A stretch of DNA of 6,148 nucleotides from Candidatus Parcubacteria bacterium (lineage in GTDB: Bacteria; Patescibacteriota; Minisyncoccia; Phycocordibacterales; UBA1006). Shown here piece by piece: positions 3,890 through 6,148 of this stretch. Under the pieces are notes generated by a model, which was not told where the DNA came from, ran no database searches, and saw only the letters and a list, made by a program, of their open reading frames with translations. How positions within the stretch are numbered: the stretch's first letter is position 1; every line of letters starts with the position of its first letter. The DNA lies in assembly GCA_027031875.1 (NCBI GenBank), contig JALVPH010000020.1:1-6148 (forward strand). The letters are read 5' to 3'. Both the position numbers and the translations under genes were made by a program.

Positions 3890-3917
3890 CATATACCTCA
3901 CATGGCAAGAATCTCAA
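3890..3917 (-). promoter_or_regulatory. Promoter of the DHH-like gene
   Basis: On the minus strand TTGAGA (3917-3912, 5/6 of TTGACA), a 16-bp spacer and TATATG (3895-3890). The -10 ends 9 nt before ATG3881, predicting a leaderless mRNA and fixing the start downstream of ATG3932. Confidence 0.65.
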
Positions 3918-3940
3918 ATTACCCATACACACAAAAAACC

Positions 3941-3969
3941 TAGACGTTCTCTATAAATTTAGGTAGAAT
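3941..3969 (+). promoter_or_regulatory. Promoter of the 607-aa KH protein gene
   Basis: TAGACG (3941-3946), a 17-bp spacer and TAGAAT (3964-3969, 5/6 of TATAAT). The -10 ends 10 nt before ATG3979, predicting a leaderless mRNA. It stands back to back with the DHH-gene promoter, 23 bp between the -35 boxes. Confidence 0.65.
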
Positions 3970-3978
3970 TATTACACT

Positions 3979-5802
3979 ATGGAAAATATTCGTGAAAATA
4001 AGAGAAATGAAAAAGATTTTTCGAGATTTGACCATATTCTACTCCCGGAAGGACACGAAAAACTCACCGAGCTTGGGAAAAAGCTCTATGAGCTTGCAAG
4101 TTTTGAGCGATTAAGACAGGCATCTAAAGTGAAGGAAGTGGAAATACTTCCTGGGGGAAATGGTTATTTTGTAAGAATTATTCCAAAAGATGGATGGAAA
4201 TTTTATGAGCTAGATAGTCATGAGTTAGGGGGAGGGCATAGGAGATGTGGAGATAGGGAATGGGAATTTCAAACGTACTTTGGATTTGATGAGGGATGCC
4301 CGCCAGGAAAACTTCCCTATAAGCTCTTTATAAGGGAAGATGAGATGATTCCCGAGAAAATTAAAAGAGCTTTGGAGGAAATAGATAATATAGACATTGT
4401 CTCGAGAAAGGAAAAATGCCCTGAAAAAGATAATGAAATAAGATTTGATGACGTAGTAATAACATTCCCACAAGTGAAAGAGGCTATTGAGCAGAAAAAA
4501 GAAGAGATGGATCCTCGTCTATTCAGTTATTCGCTCGGAGTGATAGACCCAAGCGTTCAAAGATCATGGGATATCGGGCCAGGTGATGGATACTTTGGCG
4601 ACCCAGGTGATGCAGTATTAAAAAACACCTGCAAAGACTTTGAACTTCTCAATGTCGGTGGGTATTCCACTTATCGTGAACTAGATGAACTAAAAAAAGG
4701 GGAGATGGAGTTATTCACACCAGACCTTTTCTCGTATTCTTCCGAGGAACTAAAAAGATATTATGAGAAGTTGGAGAAAACGCTCGACAAATTTGAGTCT
4801 CCGATAAACAGAAAAATTCAAGAGAAAAAAATTTCTTACATAAAAAGGGTGTATGAATATGTCAAAAAAGAAGAAGAGAAAATCGAAGAATACAAGAGAG
4901 ACCCCTTATCTTTAGAAAAAGAATTTGCAAATGCAAGCGAAGAACAACCATTAATAATCTATGGCTCAGAATCAGACCTTTGGAAACTAAATACGTTTTT
5001 GAAAGGAGAATTAATTGAGTATTTTTCCGAAGATTTTTCCAGTAAAAAAGGAAAATACATAGGTATGAAAATTAAAGCCGTACCAAGTTTCCCCAATTAT
5101 GAATTTTCTCAATCTATAAAAGAAGGTATCGATAGAGTAATTTCTTTTCCACAAGATACATATGCAGCGGAGAGGATAGTGAGTAAACTCGAAGAAGCGG
5201 GATATCGTGTTGAACCTGTAGGTAGATCTGGTTTTAAATCTCGAAATAAGTTTGTCGTAGATATTCCTAAACGAGAAATCAATGTCCACAAAATTGAGTA
5301 TAAAAACGAAGTAGGTGAAGGTGTATACAGACATGTAGATATCATAGGAAGAGCTCTTTATAAAGGAATAACAGCAGCTCGTATAGCAGACCCAAGCGAA
5401 ATTGAAAAAATAGAAGATATCATTGAAGAGGCAAAAAATGAGGAAAAAAGAATTGAAAGGAAAGAATTTATACGAGATTTTAAATCAAGTGGAGACGGAA
5501 TTGTTGCTGTGATGAAAATTGGAGGAAGAGAAAAGTATAAGAGAATACCTGATCCTGAACGATTTGAATCAATCGCAAGCACAATAAGCGCCTACACACG
5601 CGACCACAGACAAAATATGGACCACACCTATTCTGAGGTAATTATTGATAAAGAAGCGATAGAGCGACTAAAAGAAAAAGGAAGGAAAGTAATCACACTT
5701 CATATTCCAGATGAATTGAAGGGTATTGTTATTGGAAAGAAAGGGAGAAATATTAAACGAATTACCGATAAGTTTGGACTTGATTTCATAAGAATAAAGT
5801 AA
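3979..5802 (+). CDS. Large hypothetical protein with a C-terminal KH-type RNA-binding domain, 607 aa
   Basis: Most of this protein is not recognised. The end is clear: residues 571-606 (ITLHIPDELKGIVIGKKGR, then NIKRITDKFGLDFIRIK) carry the KH signature VIGKKGxxIKxI with the GxxG loop at 586-589, which contacts single-stranded RNA or DNA. The protein stops right after the second KH strand, so this is a minimal KH fold. Upstream, residues 51-118 are strand-rich with many Gly/aromatic residues (GGGHRRCGDREWEF); 160-235 contain DPRLFSYSLGVIDP and an unusual GPGDGYFGDPGD stretch; 250-310 form a long charged helix or coiled coil (LKRYYEKLEKTLDKFE and KKISYIKRVYEYVKKEEEKI); 475-500 is another charged helix. 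No membrane segment or signal. Leaderless promoter upstream, terminator downstream. The divergent DHH-like neighbour suggests nucleic-acid metabolism, but this is inference. Confidence 0.88.
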   Translation: MENIRENKRNEKDFSRFDHILLPEGHEKLTELGKKLYELASFERLRQASKVKEVEILPGGNGYFVRIIPKDGWKFYELDSHELGGGHRRCGDREWEFQTYFGFDEGCPPGKLPYKLFIREDEMIPEKIKRALEEIDNIDIVSRKEKCPEKDNEIRFDDVVITFPQVKEAIEQKKEEMDPRLFSYSLGVIDPSVQRSWDIGPGDGYFGDPGDAVLKNTCKDFELLNVGGYSTYRELDELKKGEMELFTPDLFSYSSEELKRYYEKLEKTLDKFESPINRKIQEKKISYIKRVYEYVKKEEEKIEEYKRDPLSLEKEFANASEEQPLIIYGSESDLWKLNTFLKGELIEYFSEDFSSKKGKYIGMKIKAVPSFPNYEFSQSIKEGIDRVISFPQDTYAAERIVSKLEEAGYRVEPVGRSGFKSRNKFVVDIPKREINVHKIEYKNEVGEGVYRHVDIIGRALYKGITAARIADPSEIEKIEDIIEEAKNEEKRIERKEFIRDFKSSGDGIVAVMKIGGREKYKRIPDPERFESIASTISAYTRDHRQNMDHTYSEVIIDKEAIERLKEKGRKVITLHIPDELKGIVIGKKGRNIKRITDKFGLDFIRIK

Positions 5803-5812
5803 ACCGTAAATG

Positions 5813-5841
5813 AAAACCGCATACGTCGTATGCGGCTTTTT
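5813..5841. terminator. Bidirectional terminator between the KH gene and tRNA-Pro
   Basis: CCGCATAC (5817-5824), loop GTC, GTATGCGG (5828-5835), followed by CTTTTT on + and by TTTTCA on -. The GC-rich 8-bp stem with flanking A and T runs ends the 607-aa gene on + and tRNA-Pro on -. Confidence 0.85.
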
Positions 5842-5844
5842 GTG

Positions 5845-5917
5845 TCGGGATGCCGGGATTCGAACCCGGAATCGCTCGGTCCCAAACCGAGAATGTTAGC
5901 CGTTACACCACATCCCG
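5845..5917 (-). tRNA. tRNA-Pro(TGG)
   Basis: A 73-nt cloverleaf on the minus strand. Acceptor CGGGATG pairs with CATCCCG. The anticodon stem CTCGG/CCGAG encloses the loop TTTGGGA with anticodon TGG at 5884-5882, reading CCN proline codons. The T arm is CCGGG-TTCGAAT-CCCGG and the discriminator is A. The CCA tail is not encoded (CACA follows). It has its own promoter and shares the terminator at 5813-5841. Confidence 0.96.
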
Positions 5918-5927
5918 AGGCGCAAGC

Positions 5928-5956
5928 ATACTAGCATAAGAGAAGTTTTTTCGCAA
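5928..5956 (-). promoter_or_regulatory. Promoter of tRNA-Pro
   Basis: On the minus strand TTGCGA (5956-5951), 17-bp spacer, extended -10 TGC-TAGTAT (5936-5928). The -10 ends 11 nt before the mature tRNA 5' end, so the precursor leader is only a few nucleotides. The 9-mer TGCTAGTAT is the same as before the 35-residue peptide gene. Confidence 0.65.
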
Positions 5957-5973
5957 GAAATTTTGTGGGTGGG

Positions 5974-6002
5974 TTGACTTTTATTTTGAATGATGATATC
6001 TT
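5974..6002 (+). promoter_or_regulatory. Promoter of the C-terminal small membrane ORF
   Basis: TTGACT (5974-5979), a 17-bp spacer and the extended -10 TGA-TATCTT (5994-6002). A start near 6009 would give a leader of about 20 nt without a Shine-Dalgarno sequence before ATG6030. An alternative TATACT lies at 6003-6008. Confidence 0.5.
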
Positions 6003-6029
6003 TATACTGAACCCAAAAAACTATATAAC

Positions 6030-6148
6030 ATGAAATATTTAGAGATTGCCGTTTATATAATAAACGGCGTGCTACTCCTGCTCATGGTTATAGCAGGAGT
6101 ACTCTCGATGTTCCTCCCAGAGGACATCGAAACTGCGGAGTGGAATAC
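6030..6148 (+). CDS. Start of a small or N-terminally anchored membrane protein (partial)
   Basis: ATG6030 opens a frame that has no stop through the window edge (39 codons visible). The N-terminus MKYLEIAVYIINGVLLLL continues MVIAGVLSMFLPEDIETAEW. Residues about 5-29 form one hydrophobic segment long enough to cross a membrane, followed by an acidic stretch, so it is either a signal anchor or a small membrane protein. It does not share the G-x-I-K motif of the two micro-peptides. A good promoter lies upstream. Two perfect stem-loops (6048-6068 and 6073-6101) lie inside the first 24 codons, which is unusual for a coding start. The family cannot be named from this fragment. Confidence 0.5.
   Translation, partial: MKYLEIAVYIINGVLLLLMVIAGVLSMFLPEDIETAEWN
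6048..6101 (+). repeat. Two consecutive perfect stem-loops at the start of the partial ORF
   Basis: GCCGTTTAT (6048-6056) pairs with ATAAACGGC (6060-6068), 9 bp, loop ATA. TACTCCTGCT (6073-6082) pairs with AGCAGGAGTA (6092-6101), 10 bp, loop CATGGTTAT. They start 18 nt into the ORF and are 4 nt apart. They may control translation or mark a structured RNA. Confidence 0.5.

Noticed and set aside
3882..3932. Longer start of the DHH-like gene at ATG3932
   Set aside because: The extra 17 residues overlap a good promoter whose spacing fits ATG3881.
1..6148. CRISPR array, transposase or insertion sequence
   Set aside because: No regularly spaced direct repeats with unique spacers and no transposase-like or integrase-like protein on either strand.

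Overview
The window looks like a chromosomal piece of an AT-rich bacterium with a compact genome. I favour a member of the Patescibacteria/CPR (Parcubacteria-like) group. The reasons are inferential: most genes carry a -10 box that ends only 7-11 nt before the ATG and have no Shine-Dalgarno sequence (leaderless mRNAs). Neither tRNA encodes its CCA tail. Two housekeeping genes (clpP and an HU-family gene) sit among long unrecognised proteins. TGA reads as a normal stop.

Layout. 1-278: the probable C-terminal tail of an upstream gene, two tandem 16-bp dyads and a strong hairpin terminator. 279-1248: clpP and an HU-like gene on +. 1249-2138: an unusually dense non-housekeeping segment. It holds an operator-like dyad over a TATAAT box, a terminator, a 35-residue amphipathic peptide gene (+), a 111-nt inverted-repeat element built from pieces of tRNA-Gly, the intact tRNA-Gly(TCC), a shared terminator, a second 34-residue peptide gene (-), and a promoter-RNA-terminator unit on -. 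2139-5802: three proteins without close known relatives: a 264-aa acidic protein (+), a DHH-like phosphoesterase (-) and a 607-aa protein ending in a KH fold (+). The last two are divergently transcribed from a 97-bp region with two back-to-back promoters. 5803-6148: a bidirectional terminator, tRNA-Pro(TGG) on -, and the start of a small membrane-protein gene that runs off the window.

The most interesting part is 1249-2071. The two micro-ORFs on opposite strands, converging on tRNA-Gly, can be aligned without gaps over 22 residues with 9 identities (G-x-I-K-x4-G-x2-E-x-I-x3-F-E-x2-F) although their DNA differs. Both have a -10 box placed for a leaderless start. Upstream of each lies a roughly 70-80 nt unit made of a promoter and an intrinsic terminator. 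In the minus-strand unit one segment can pair either with the 5' stem or with the terminator, as in an attenuator. This suggests a family of small membrane-active peptides (phenol-soluble-modulin-like or type I-toxin-like) with RNA-level control. The functional reading is inference; the sequence patterns are directly visible.
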